Shown here piece by piece: positions 1 to 8,493 of a stretch of 64,000 bases of DNA. The notes beneath the pieces are model-generated. The model ran no database searches, was not told where the DNA came from, and worked only from the letters and a program-made list of their open reading frames with translations. The stretch is from an uncultured Bdellovibrionales bacterium (GTDB lineage: Bacteria; Bdellovibrionota; Bdellovibrionia; Bdellovibrionales; UBA1609): positions 124,001 through 188,000 of the forward strand of contig CAILEP010000031.1 of assembly GCA_903833275.1 (NCBI GenBank). Reading direction: 5' to 3'. Positions within the stretch are counted from its first letter, which is position 1; each line of letters begins with the position of its first letter. A program made the translations under genes and the position numbers.

Positions 1-107
1 TCGCTAGCTGTGGTTGCGGTCGCCGCTTGCGCAGTGCCGAGGCCCATCACCATAGTGGTAAGAGCGGCAGCAAGTATTCTGCTGTGTTTTGTGAGACTGG
101 ATTGCAT
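1..107 (-). CDS. N-terminus of an exported protein, cut by the window edge
   Basis: Only the first 35 codons are inside the window, so the function cannot be read. The minus-strand ATG at 107-105 follows an AGGGAGGG ribosome binding site (112-119). The peptide begins MQSSLTKHSR, followed by a hydrophobic Ala/Leu/Met core and a GTAQA-A signal peptidase I-like site near residue 28, so it is probably a Sec-exported protein. It is divergent from nuoB, with about 280 bases between the two starts. That gap must hold both promoters, but I cannot place them with confidence. Confidence 0.6.
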   Translation of the reverse strand, partial: MQSSLTKHSRILAAALTTMVMGLGTAQAATATTAS

Positions 108-387
108 GGTTCCCTCCCTGGGTCATGTAATATGCAGAACTTGATGTTCTGATCTTATATCCTAAACTTCGGAGGGCCTTCCCTCTTGCCTGACCAAAGT
201 CTCGTATGTCTTTATGTTGAAAAATTCTAGATTGAACGTTCGTTGGACGACAAACCCAAATCACAACTAATTTCAAAACTAGACCTTTTTTTTATGAGCT
301 GCGGCATCGGCGACTTTCTTTACCCTCGCTAACTTGCGTGTTAATTGTTTGATGAAAATCAAATGAAAAAGCGCACTTGGAGTACCC

Positions 388-939
388 ATGAGTCAAGAAA
401 ACGCAATCACTCCGACAAACGTCGGGCCAAATAATGCAGCGGCTGAGCTACATCAAGAATTTGGCTTCACAACGCAGCTAAAAAAAATAGCAGCATGGGG
501 CCAAAAGAATTCCTTATGGCCGATGCCTTACGGCACAGCTTGCTGCGGGATCGAACTGATGTCAGTCATGGGCCCGAAGTACGATCTTGCGCGCATGGGT
601 GCTGAAGTTGTGCGATTTTCTCCGCGGCAATCGGATCTTCTCGTTGTCGCCGGCACGATCACCGAAAAAATGGCGCCAGTTATATTGCGAATCTATCAAC
701 AGATGCTTGAGCCTAAATTTGTTCTCTCAATGGGCGCCTGTGCAAGCAGCGGCGGTTTCTATCGGGCCTACCACGTTCTACAGGGGGTCGATAAAGTGAT
801 CCCGGTCGACGTATATGTACCGGGCTGCCCGCCCACCCCCGAAGCAGTGTTAGACGGCATAATGGTCATTCAAAAAATGATTGCCGACCTCACCCCACGT
901 CCATGGAAAGACAATTGGCAACCAGGAGTATGGAAATGA
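388..939 (+). CDS. nuoB: NADH-quinone oxidoreductase subunit B
   Basis: NuoB carries the terminal [4Fe-4S] cluster N2, which passes electrons to quinone at the junction of the peripheral and membrane arms of complex I. The 183-residue product has the family's cluster ligands: the tandem pair Cys52-Cys53 (TACCGIE), Cys118 (SMGACAS) and Cys147 (YVPGCPP). The ATG follows a GGAG site. It is the first gene of a block nuoB-CD-E-F-G-I, and its stop overlaps the nuoCD start (ATGA). Normally nuoA precedes it, but here the upstream neighbour is a divergent secreted-protein gene, so nuoA must lie elsewhere. Confidence 0.97.
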   Translation: MSQENAITPTNVGPNNAAAELHQEFGFTTQLKKIAAWGQKNSLWPMPYGTACCGIELMSVMGPKYDLARMGAEVVRFSPRQSDLLVVAGTITEKMAPVILRIYQQMLEPKFVLSMGACASSGGFYRAYHVLQGVDKVIPVDVYVPGCPPTPEAVLDGIMVIQKMIADLTPRPWKDNWQPGVWK

Positions 940-2615
940 CCTCACTCGAAACTCTGCGCACTGATATATCGGCGCGCTTTCCGGCCCAAGATTTTCTTTA
1001 CGACAATCAGGTTGGCGCGAATGTGCTTTCTGTTCCGAAAGAGTCTGTATTGCCGGTTCTTCGACACTTAAAACAAAACGGCCACTTCGATTTTCTAATG
1101 CACATCACCGCCGCCGATTACCCCGGTCGTCAACGCCGTTTCGATGTGGTCTATGAGCTGTTTTCTTCAAAAAACTATGCTCGTTTGAGACTCAAAACTC
1201 AGGTGGGTGAGAACGAGACTATCGAATCCGCCGTGCCGGTATGGCGTTCCGCCAATTGGTTCGAACGTGAAACTTTTGATATGTACGGGATTGTTTTCTC
1301 GGGGCACCCCAATCTTTCGCGTATTTTGGTGCACCACCAGTTTGTTGGGCACCCGTTACGTAAAGACTACGATGCCAATCAGCAGCAGCATTGCACTGAT
1401 ACTATGCCTATTTTTTTCGAAGATGAGCCGAACTACAAGCCCGACCCGAATAAAAATATGATGCCACTGAATATCGGCCCGTCGCACCCGGCCACTCACG
1501 GCACTCTGCGTGTGATGGTTGAGCTTGACGGCGAGCGCGTTAATCGGGCCAATGTCGAACTGGGGTTTTTGCATCGCTGTTTCGAAAAAATGGCTGAGAC
1601 TCACCCTTACAATCAAGTTATCCCTTACACCGATCGTCTCAATTATTGCTCGGCCCCAATGAACAACGTGGGCTATTGCAAAACTGTCGAGCGCTTACTC
1701 GGCGTTGAAATCCCGCCTAAAGCACAAGCGATGCGCATTATCCTCTGCGAACTTTCGCGAGTGATTGATCACATTGTCTGCCTCGGCGCCAACGCGGTTG
1801 ATTTGGGCGCGCTCACCGGGTTTTTTCATCTCTTTCAATATCGTGAGATGGTTTACAATCTTTTTGAAAAACTTTGCGGCGCCCGTTTGACAGTGGCGCT
1901 GACTCGCGTTGGCGGCATGGCGCAAGATGCTCCGGCCGGTTGGTATGACGAAGTTTTGGCTTTTTGCGATCAGATGGCCATCGGCATCGACGAGCTTGAT
2001 CGCTTGTTGACCGGCAATAAAATTTGGAATCAACGCATGCAGCACGTCGGTAAAATTACCCCCGATGAGGCGATCATGTGGGGTTACACCGGCCCACTAT
2101 TGAGGGCGACAGGCGTCAGTCTCGATCTGCGCAAGGCGCAGCCTTACTACGGCTATGATCAGCTCGACTTTGACATCCCTGTCGGCACCACTGGCGATTG
2201 TATGGATCGTTATCTCGTGCGCGTTGAAGAGATGCGCCAGTCACTTAAAATCATTCGCCAGGTTTGCAAAAATGTCCCGAGCGGCGATTACACGATTCGC
2301 GATAAGACGATTGTGTTGCCCGAGAAAAAAGATGTTTACGGCAATATCGAAGGCCTCATGAATCATTTCGTTTTGATTATGAAAGGCCTGCGTCCGCCAG
2401 TGGGCGAAGTTTATGACGCTACCGAAGCGGCCAATGGTGAGCTTGGATTTTATTTAGTGAGTGACGGCAGCGGTAATCCGTATCGACTTAAAGTGCGTCC
2501 GCCGTGCTTTGCGATTTACCAATCGTTTCCGTCACAAGTTGTGGGCGGTAACGTGGCTGACGTTATTGCCGTGTTGGGTACAATGAACTTGATCGCTGGC
2601 GAACTTGATCGCTAG
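936..2615 (+). CDS. nuoCD: NADH-quinone oxidoreductase fused subunits C and D
   Basis: A 559-residue fusion of the 30-kDa (NuoC, about residues 1-145) and 49-kDa (NuoD, about 175-559) subunits of complex I, joined by a linker rich in Asn, Asp and Pro. The D part has the [14 protein letters not shown] signature and the GFLHRCFEK segment that line the quinone site with NuoB. I chose the ATG at 936, which overlaps the nuoB stop as ATGA with AGGAG 8 bases upstream (923-927); an in-frame ATG at 903 lies inside nuoB without a site. NuoCD fusions are known, for example in Escherichia coli. Confidence 0.96.
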   Translation: MTSLETLRTDISARFPAQDFLYDNQVGANVLSVPKESVLPVLRHLKQNGHFDFLMHITAADYPGRQRRFDVVYELFSSKNYARLRLKTQVGENETIESAVPVWRSANWFERETFDMYGIVFSGHPNLSRILVHHQFVGHPLRKDYDANQQQHCTDTMPIFFEDEPNYKPDPNKNMMPLNIGPSHPATHGTLRVMVELDGERVNRANVELGFLHRCFEKMAETHPYNQVIPYTDRLNYCSAPMNNVGYCKTVERLLGVEIPPKAQAMRIILCELSRVIDHIVCLGANAVDLGALTGFFHLFQYREMVYNLFEKLCGARLTVALTRVGGMAQDAPAGWYDEVLAFCDQMAIGIDELDRLLTGNKIWNQRMQHVGKITPDEAIMWGYTGPLLRATGVSLDLRKAQPYYGYDQLDFDIPVGTTGDCMDRYLVRVEEMRQSLKIIRQVCKNVPSGDYTIRDKTIVLPEKKDVYGNIEGLMNHFVLIMKGLRPPVGEVYDATEAANGELGFYLVSDGSGNPYRLKVRPPCFAIYQSFPSQVVGGNVADVIAVLGTMNLIAGELDR

Positions 2616-2638
2616 CACCGAAAAGGTAAGGAGCAACC

Positions 2639-3112
2639 GTGTTTAGTCTGTCAGAAGAAGGCGTCGCGTTTGTGAAGCGCGAATTAAATCGATACGAAGA
2701 CCGCAGATCCGCCGTGATCCCGGCCCTCTATCGCGTCCAAAAAGAAAATAAAGGCTGGGTGAGCCCTGAATCCGTTACGTATTTAAGTCATTTGATGGAT
2801 ATCCCCAGCGCCTGGATCGAAGAAGTTCTCACATTCTACACAATGTTCAACAAGCGCCCGGTGGGTAAATACCACGTGCAAGTCTGCTGTAACATTTCGT
2901 GCTCAATGAATGGCGGGCGCGAAATGGCCGACCATTTGTGTTCGACTCTTAAGTTGAAAGAAGACGAAGTTTCAGGCGATGGTCGCTACACAATTTCGCG
3001 TGTTGAATGTCTTGGGGCCTGCGACAAGGCGCCCATGATGCAAGTCAATGATGACTATCACGAGGGGCTTACCAACGATAAGGCCGTCGAAATTTTGCGA
3101 GGGCTTAAATAA
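2639..3112 (+). CDS. nuoE: NADH-quinone oxidoreductase subunit E
   Basis: The 24-kDa thioredoxin-like subunit holding the [2Fe-2S] cluster N1a next to the FMN of NuoF. The 157-residue product has the four ligands in CxxxxC (Cys83, Cys88, in VCCNISC) and CxxxC (Cys124, Cys128, in ECLGACD). It starts with GTG behind AAGGAGC. Its stop TAA shares one base with the nuoF ATG (TAATG), which implies translational coupling, as expected for two subunits that form a tight subcomplex. Confidence 0.96.
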   Translation: MFSLSEEGVAFVKRELNRYEDRRSAVIPALYRVQKENKGWVSPESVTYLSHLMDIPSAWIEEVLTFYTMFNKRPVGKYHVQVCCNISCSMNGGREMADHLCSTLKLKEDEVSGDGRYTISRVECLGACDKAPMMQVNDDYHEGLTNDKAVEILRGLK

Positions 3113-4410
3113 TGGAAGTCAAATTACTCACCGAACATTACGGCAAAGCTGAGTTTCAGTCGCTCGAAGGTTATAAAAAAATCGGCGACGGTTATGAGAC
3201 CCTTAAAAAAGCACTTAAAATGCAGCCCAAAGAGATTATCGAGCTGGTCAAAGCTTCGGGTCTTCGCGGCCGTGGCGGCGCGGGCTTCCCCACCGGTATG
3301 AAGTGGAGCTTTCTGCCTGAAAATGGCGAGCCTCGCTACTTACTTTGCAATGCTGACGAAGGCGAACCTGGTACCTTCAAAGATCGCATGATGATGGAGC
3401 GCGCTCCGCACCAACTTATAGAAGGCATGATTATCTCGGGCTTCGCGGTTCAATCTAAGAAGTCTTACATCTATATTCGCGGTGAATATAAAGACAGTCT
3501 GCGTATTGTCGAGAAGGCGATTCGCGAAGCTTACGACGCCGGTTTTTTGGGTAAAAATATTTTGGGCAGCAACTTTACTCACGATATGGATGTCTACTCG
3601 GGCGCCGGGGCCTACATTTGCGGCGAAGAGACCGGTATGATTTCGTCTCTCGAGGGTCAAAAGGGCCAGCCAAAATTGAAGCCGCCCTTTCCGGCACTTA
3701 AAGGTTATCTCGGAAAGCCCACGATCGTAAATAACGTCGAAACTTTGGCTGCGGTAAAATACATCGTGCGTGACGGCGCTCAAGCTTATCGTAAAAACGG
3801 TACCGAAAAATCAGCTGGCACAAAGCTTTTTTCAGTCAGTGGCAACGTGATGAAACCGGGCAACTACGAAGTGCCGCTCGGCTATCCACTAAAAGATTTG
3901 ATTTTCAATTTGTGCGGCGGTTTAAAGCCGGGTCGCAAGTTGAAAGCGGTGATACCAGGTGGTTCGTCCGCCCCAGTGCTCACCGAACCTGAGGCGATGC
4001 GAGCCACGATGGACTACGAATGTCTTGCTCAAATGGGCTCTATGCTCGGTTCGGGCGCGGTGATTGTTATCGACGATTCAAACTGCATGGTCGATTTGCT
4101 TAATGTAACGATGCATTTTTATCATCACGAGTCGTGTGGGCAGTGCACTCCTTGTCGTGAAGGTACAGGTTGGCTGCACAAGACCGTCGCAAGTATCGCG
4201 AGCGGCCATGGGCGTTTGCAAGACATACAACTGCTCGATCGTATTTCAAAAAATATGATGGGCCGTACGATTTGCGCTCTCTCAGATGCGGCTGCGATGC
4301 CGGCTATTAGTTTTGTAAATAAGTTTCGTGAAGAATTCGAATTTTTTGTGCGCGAAGGTCGCTCAAAAGTAAAAGGTGAAGGATTTAGACATGCCCAAAT
4401 GCACCATTAA
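3112..4410 (+). CDS. nuoF: NADH-quinone oxidoreductase subunit F (NADH/FMN binding)
   Basis: The 51-kDa subunit, which oxidises NADH through FMN and passes electrons to cluster N3. The 432-residue protein shows the GRGGAGFPTG nucleotide-binding loop (residues 53-62), the second glycine-rich segment GAGAYICGEETG (164-175), and the N3 ligands Cys342, Cys345, Cys348 (SCGQCTPC) plus Cys388 (TICALSD). Its last 20 bases overlap nuoG. Full length for the family. Confidence 0.97.
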   Translation: MEVKLLTEHYGKAEFQSLEGYKKIGDGYETLKKALKMQPKEIIELVKASGLRGRGGAGFPTGMKWSFLPENGEPRYLLCNADEGEPGTFKDRMMMERAPHQLIEGMIISGFAVQSKKSYIYIRGEYKDSLRIVEKAIREAYDAGFLGKNILGSNFTHDMDVYSGAGAYICGEETGMISSLEGQKGQPKLKPPFPALKGYLGKPTIVNNVETLAAVKYIVRDGAQAYRKNGTEKSAGTKLFSVSGNVMKPGNYEVPLGYPLKDLIFNLCGGLKPGRKLKAVIPGGSSAPVLTEPEAMRATMDYECLAQMGSMLGSGAVIVIDDSNCMVDLLNVTMHFYHHESCGQCTPCREGTGWLHKTVASIASGHGRLQDIQLLDRISKNMMGRTICALSDAAAMPAISFVNKFREEFEFFVREGRSKVKGEGFRHAQMHH

Positions 4411-5947
4411 CGGCAAGGCCATTGAAGTTAAACCAGGCACCACAGTGATTCAGGCTTTCAAGGCCGCTGGTGTTGAAATTGCGCACTACTGCTGGCACCC
4501 CGGCCTTTCGGTCGCAGGAGTTTGTCGTCTGTGCATGGTGCAGATTGAAGGCCAAGCCAAATTGCAGATCGGTTGCAACACGCTTGTCACTGAAGGCATG
4601 GTCGTCAATAACACCAGCGAACCAGTGAAAGAAGCCGTAAAGTGGGGCCTCGATTTTCATTTGATCAATCATCCACTCGATTGCCCGATTTGCGATCAAG
4701 CCGGGGAGTGCGGGTTGCAAGATCAATATGTTCACTTCGGCAAATATGACCCCGAAATGGCCATGCCAAAGCAGAAAAAACATAAAGTCGTCGATCTTGG
4801 GCCGACAATCGTGCTCGATACTGAGCGCTGTATTCTCTGCTCGCGTTGCGTGCGCTTTACCGACGAAGTTTCGAAAACCAATGAGCTCGGCATTTTTAAT
4901 CGTGGTGATCGCAGCGAAATTGGCACGGTCGAAAATAAACCGCTCGACAACAATTACTCTTTGAACACAGTCGATATTTGCCCAGTTGGCGCGCTCACTT
5001 CAAAAGATTTTAGATTTCGCCAGCGCGTTTGGTATCTAAAAGAGGCGGCCTCAGTTTGCACGGGTTGCTCAACGGGTTGTAACGTTAATGTTTACTACAA
5101 CGAAGAGGGCGCTTGGCGCGTGAAGCCGGTGCAAAATGAAAAAGTAAATGGCTACTGGATGTGTGACAAAGGTCGCGACATCTATAAGTTCGTCAATAAA
5201 GAAGCGCGTCTACAAACCGCCAAAGTCGGTTCAAAAGACCAATGGCGCCTTCTCGAGGGTGGTCAGGCAGCAAAGGACGTGGGCGACAGCCTTCGTCAGG
5301 TCGCTAAAACAGAAGGCGCTGACAAAATTGCGCTCGTTGTAACTGGCCAATACACCAACGAAGAGTACGATTCGTTGCTTGATTTTTTCAACGGCACACT
5401 CGCGGTGAAAAACGTCTATCACTGGGTTAATAATCCCGAAGATATGACCGGCTTTGATGGCATTCTTTTTCGCGGTGATCGCAACCCCAATACGGCCGGT
5501 CTCAAGGCACGCCTTGAAAAGCGCGGCTTGAAGTCAGATTGGCTCGATCTTGAGAAAAAAATCAAAGCCGGCGCCTACAAATATGTTGTGGTGGCAGGGC
5601 CTGAGAATAATTCTGTTTTCCCAGATCTCGAGTCAAAAGCGAAGATGATGAGCGCAGCACCGCACCTAGTTTGGTTGACGGCGGCGAAGAGTGAGGCGGT
5701 TGATTCGGCGACCACGGCGACTTACCAAATCCCGTTGAAAACATTTATTGAAAAAGACGGCACATACACGAACCATGTGGGTCTCGAGCAAAAAGTGAAA
5801 CGCGGCACCACTATTGTTGCCGGGGCTTTGACACTTTCTGAGGCCGTGAGCTTGATGTCAGGCGAAGAACTTGATTTCAGTTTGCGACCCAAGCCGCTGA
5901 CCAATTTGAAAACCAACTTTTTCACAGCTAAACGAGGCGAATTATGA
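4391..5947 (+). CDS. nuoG: NADH-quinone oxidoreductase subunit G, short form
   Basis: The 75-kDa iron-sulfur subunit. Four cluster motifs are visible: [2Fe-2S] ligands Cys34, Cys45, Cys48 and Cys62; His94, Cys98, Cys101 and Cys107; Cys147, Cys150, Cys153 and Cys197; and an extra N7-type set, Cys223, Cys226, Cys230 and Cys258, known from E. coli and Thermus. At 518 residues it is much shorter than E. coli NuoG (about 900), so the molybdopterin-oxidoreductase-like C-terminal domain is strongly reduced. I chose the ATG at 4391, with GAAGGA 7 bases upstream, over an in-frame GTG at 4376. The stop overlaps nuoI as ATGA. Confidence 0.94.
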   Translation: MPKCTINGKAIEVKPGTTVIQAFKAAGVEIAHYCWHPGLSVAGVCRLCMVQIEGQAKLQIGCNTLVTEGMVVNNTSEPVKEAVKWGLDFHLINHPLDCPICDQAGECGLQDQYVHFGKYDPEMAMPKQKKHKVVDLGPTIVLDTERCILCSRCVRFTDEVSKTNELGIFNRGDRSEIGTVENKPLDNNYSLNTVDICPVGALTSKDFRFRQRVWYLKEAASVCTGCSTGCNVNVYYNEEGAWRVKPVQNEKVNGYWMCDKGRDIYKFVNKEARLQTAKVGSKDQWRLLEGGQAAKDVGDSLRQVAKTEGADKIALVVTGQYTNEEYDSLLDFFNGTLAVKNVYHWVNNPEDMTGFDGILFRGDRNPNTAGLKARLEKRGLKSDWLDLEKKIKAGAYKYVVVAGPENNSVFPDLESKAKMMSAAPHLVWLTAAKSEAVDSATTATYQIPLKTFIEKDGTYTNHVGLEQKVKRGTTIVAGALTLSEAVSLMSGEELDFSLRPKPLTNLKTNFFTAKRGEL

Positions 5948-6468
5948 GCATCGTCAAACGACCTAAGGTTGAATCTCAGTGGTATTTGCCGGCAATTTTG
6001 TCGGGCATGGCGCTGACATTTCGCAAGTTGGTGCAAAATTTATTGCACAAAGATCGCCTGCAAACGTTGAATTACCCCGAAGAGAAATATGAATACAGCC
6101 CGCGCTTCAAGGGCAACCATGTTCTCACTGTGAAAAAAGATGGCAGTTTGCGCTGCACGGCTTGCATGTTGTGCGCCACAAATTGCCCCGCTCAGTGCAT
6201 TACGATCAAGGCCGCTCAGCACGAGGACCCCTCGGTTGAAAAGTACCCGATTAGCTACGAGATCGATATTTTACGATGCGTGTTCTGCGGTTTTTGCGAA
6301 GAGGCTTGCCCTGTTGATGCCATTCGGATGGGCCCAGAGTGGCAAACTCCAGCCATCAGTGGCAGTAACTTTCAAAACGATATTCAGCAGCTGGCCTATC
6401 GGGCAAACCTGAAGGGTGGAGTGCAAAGTCGGCTCGACGATCAAGAGCGCCACAAAGCCGGTATATAG
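5944..6468 (+). CDS. nuoI: NADH-quinone oxidoreductase subunit I
   Basis: A ferredoxin-like subunit with two [4Fe-4S] clusters (N6a, N6b) that wires NuoG to NuoB. The 174-residue protein has two full CxxCxxCxxxCP motifs: Cys71, 74, 77, 81 and Cys112, 115, 118, 122. Its N-terminal helix (YLPAILSGMALTFRKLV) is the usual membrane-facing segment. It directly follows nuoG with no nuoH between them, although nuoH is the common neighbour, so the membrane arm is encoded elsewhere. Confidence 0.96.
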   Translation: MSIVKRPKVESQWYLPAILSGMALTFRKLVQNLLHKDRLQTLNYPEEKYEYSPRFKGNHVLTVKKDGSLRCTACMLCATNCPAQCITIKAAQHEDPSVEKYPISYEIDILRCVFCGFCEEACPVDAIRMGPEWQTPAISGSNFQNDIQQLAYRANLKGGVQSRLDDQERHKAGI

Positions 6469-6470
6469 AA

Positions 6471-7505
6471 ATGCAAATCGATTTTCGCCTCCCGCGAGAG
6501 TGGGCTCAAGCGAACCAATCGGTCGCGCAATACATTACTGGCGATATAGAGCCGCGACTTTTTCAGAATATGAGCGCGGCCGTGGTCGAGACCGTTTTTG
6601 GTCTGTCACAGCTTTACCCGCTGAAGAAGAAAGTTTTTTTCATCAAGAATGCAAACCCCTTGTTTGATGCGGCCGTCATGCCCCTCGCCAAGATGGGTTA
6701 TCTTGTGACGGGTCTTGAGCTTTCAGTGCTCGACGACCCCACGGCCTTCGCCGGTATCGTCGATCGAGAATGTTTACTTATTCTATATTCGCTCGACGAT
6801 CCGATTCTGGGTCGCGCCTACCCAGTTGAAAAGCTCGAGGCGGCGTTGAAAGAAAAGGTCATCGTTCAGGTTCGCCTTTCACACAATGCGCATTTTTTCA
6901 GTAGCGACGGCGCTTTAGCAGACGGCGACCTGATCAATAGCATTCCGCGACTGGCGGCGCACATTTATACTTTGCAACCAGAGGGCGCGTTGGCTCTTTG
7001 TGGAGTGCGCGCGCGATTTGGCGTTCTTGTCGCTGATCAGCTCGCTCCACCGTCCGAGCGCAATTTTTCGTGGCTGAAAACTCCGCGCCAAAATGCAAAG
7101 CAGAAAATTCTCGATTTTGAGAAGCGAAAAGTGGCAGGCGCTCAGCCTGTTTTCGAAACGGCTCTGTTGCGCGATGGGGGTCGGGTCTACGATCGCGCGG
7201 TGGTAACGTGGCCGGATCTCGATGGCCATGCGGTGATAACTCGGTTGGCAGGGCGCCTTAATATCACGCTCGCTGAGCCTGGTCGCGAAAACCGTCTCGA
7301 ATGTACAAGCCTCTCTCGTTGGGGAGGGGTTCGCACCATGGATTTTCTTAAAACGCAGGGGCTTTCGCCCGAAGCCATCCGTGGTCTTGTTATGATTGAC
7401 GCCGATCTTCTTAACGCCGAATTTGAAAAACATTTGCTTGCCGTTAGAGACAGTTTGCTTGCCGATCAATTCGGAGGTGCCACATGGTCGACCCCGACCG
7501 CGTGA
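6471..7505 (+). CDS. Unrecognised protein, possibly a degenerate PLP-enzyme fold
   Basis: A 344-residue protein starting 2 bases after nuoI and overlapping recO by 22 bases, so it is part of the same transcript. I do not recognise it by motif. Its layout faintly recalls class V aminotransferases/cysteine desulfurases: a VFFIKNANPLFD segment, a middle AAHIYTLQPEGALALCGVR segment where those enzymes carry the His-Lys PLP site, and a C-terminal CTSLSRWGG...GLSPEAIRGLV followed by a helix. No lysine stands where PLP would bind, so if the relationship is real the protein should be catalytically dead. No signal peptide or membrane helix is seen. The fold suggestion is inference. Confidence 0.8.
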   Translation: MQIDFRLPREWAQANQSVAQYITGDIEPRLFQNMSAAVVETVFGLSQLYPLKKKVFFIKNANPLFDAAVMPLAKMGYLVTGLELSVLDDPTAFAGIVDRECLLILYSLDDPILGRAYPVEKLEAALKEKVIVQVRLSHNAHFFSSDGALADGDLINSIPRLAAHIYTLQPEGALALCGVRARFGVLVADQLAPPSERNFSWLKTPRQNAKQKILDFEKRKVAGAQPVFETALLRDGGRVYDRAVVTWPDLDGHAVITRLAGRLNITLAEPGRENRLECTSLSRWGGVRTMDFLKTQGLSPEAIRGLVMIDADLLNAEFEKHLLAVRDSLLADQFGGATWSTPTA

Positions 7506-8086
7506 TTTGCCTTAGTAAACAAAAATACGGTGAGGCCGACCTGATTTTGCGGTTTATTTCTTCAGGCGGCGATGTGTTTTCGGCTATCGCGAAATCAGCG
7601 CTCAAAAGCCGTCGTCGCTTCGGCGGCGGGGTGCTCGAGCCGACTCATCATATGACGATCACACTTTCGCGGCCGCTCAGCCACTATACAGGCGGCAACA
7701 ACGATCGTTTGCCAGTACTGACCGAGGCGCAACTGATCGACGATTTTGCCGCTCTCAAAACCGACTACGATCGTCTGTCTCTGGGTATTGAGTTCGTTCG
7801 TTGGGTGGGTATTGTGGCCCGTGAAGGCGACGCTCATCGCGAAGTGTTTAATCTTCTTGGCCATGCCCTTAAGGCAGCCGAGCAAAGTCAGCAACTGAGT
7901 TTGCTTAAGCTTCACTTTCAAATTAAGTTTTTGCATTTACAGGGCATGCTGCCGCTTGAAGAGCGGTTTGTGCCCTTTGCCAAAACTCCTATTCGCGAGC
8001 ACGAATTGCTGGCCGAGCGCTGGCCACAATGGCGTAGTATGATGTCTGATGCTCAGGGCTTTCTTGATTCATATATGAATATTTAA
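7484..8086 (+). CDS. recO: DNA repair protein RecO
   Basis: RecO loads RecA on SSB-coated DNA together with RecR. The N-terminus (VICLSKQKYGEADLILRFIS...GDVFSAIAKSALKS) is the OB-fold signature of the family, followed by a helical domain. At 200 residues it is shorter than typical RecO (about 240) and contains only one cysteine, so the four-Cys zinc site found in many homologues is absent. The ATG sits behind TCGGAGG inside the preceding gene. Its stop lies within a triplicated 12-base repeat. Confidence 0.85.
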   Translation: MVDPDRVICLSKQKYGEADLILRFISSGGDVFSAIAKSALKSRRRFGGGVLEPTHHMTITLSRPLSHYTGGNNDRLPVLTEAQLIDDFAALKTDYDRLSLGIEFVRWVGIVAREGDAHREVFNLLGHALKAAEQSQQLSLLKLHFQIKFLHLQGMLPLEERFVPFAKTPIREHELLAERWPQWRSMMSDAQGFLDSYMNI

Positions 8087-8112
8087 CTGAATATCTAACT
8101 GAATATCTAACT
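8077..8112. repeat. Three tandem copies of a 12-base unit across two convergent stops
   Basis: The unit GAATATCTAACT occurs three times head to tail (8077-8088 with one mismatch, 8089-8100, 8101-8112). The first copy contains the recO stop TAA (8084-8086) and the third contains the stop of the convergent DUF1304 gene (8107-8109). No terminator hairpin is seen between the two genes. Confidence 0.9.
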
Positions 8113-8469
8113 GAACAAAACTAACAACAAGCCGAGCGCTGCCGGCGCGCCTTGCACGAAAAGAATTTTTCGACTCACGCTAAAGGCGCCATAGAGACCG
8201 GCCACTAATACGCAACTCAAAAAATAAATCTTAAGCTGCGCAGAAAATTCAGCGATCGGGCAGGCGAGGCCCCAGATTAACCCAGCAGCTAGAAATCCGT
8301 TGTAAAGCCCCTGATTGGCAGCAAGGGTTGCTGACGATCGGGCCTTCTCAAGAGAATTGCCAAACACCCGAAGGCCGCGTGGCTTAGTCCAAAAAAACAT
8401 TTCTAAGACTAGAAAATAAATATGCAAAAGGGCAACCAGGGCCACAACAATGTTGGCTAAGATATTCAC
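8107..8469 (-). CDS. DUF1304 family small membrane protein
   Basis: A 120-residue protein with four hydrophobic segments. It has the conserved pattern of DUF1304: an ALLHIYFLVLEMFFW segment early on, then FG(N)S, AANQGLYNGFLAAGLIWG in the middle and a C-terminal hydrophobic helix. The biochemical role of the family is not established. It starts at GTG with AAGGA upstream, 24 bases after the end of the TPR/barrel gene on the same strand, so it is probably the last gene of a FecR-TPR-DUF1304 transcript. Confidence 0.85.
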   Translation of the reverse strand: MNILANIVVALVALLHIYFLVLEMFFWTKPRGLRVFGNSLEKARSSATLAANQGLYNGFLAAGLIWGLACPIAEFSAQLKIYFLSCVLVAGLYGAFSVSRKILFVQGAPAALGLLLVLFS

Positions 8470-8493
8470 GTGCCATCCTTCGATTTTTTACTT

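Noticed and set aside
6915-7469. Minus-strand ORF of 184 codons
   Set aside because: Antisense to the unknown gene between nuoI and recO, which fits the operon with short spacing and overlap.
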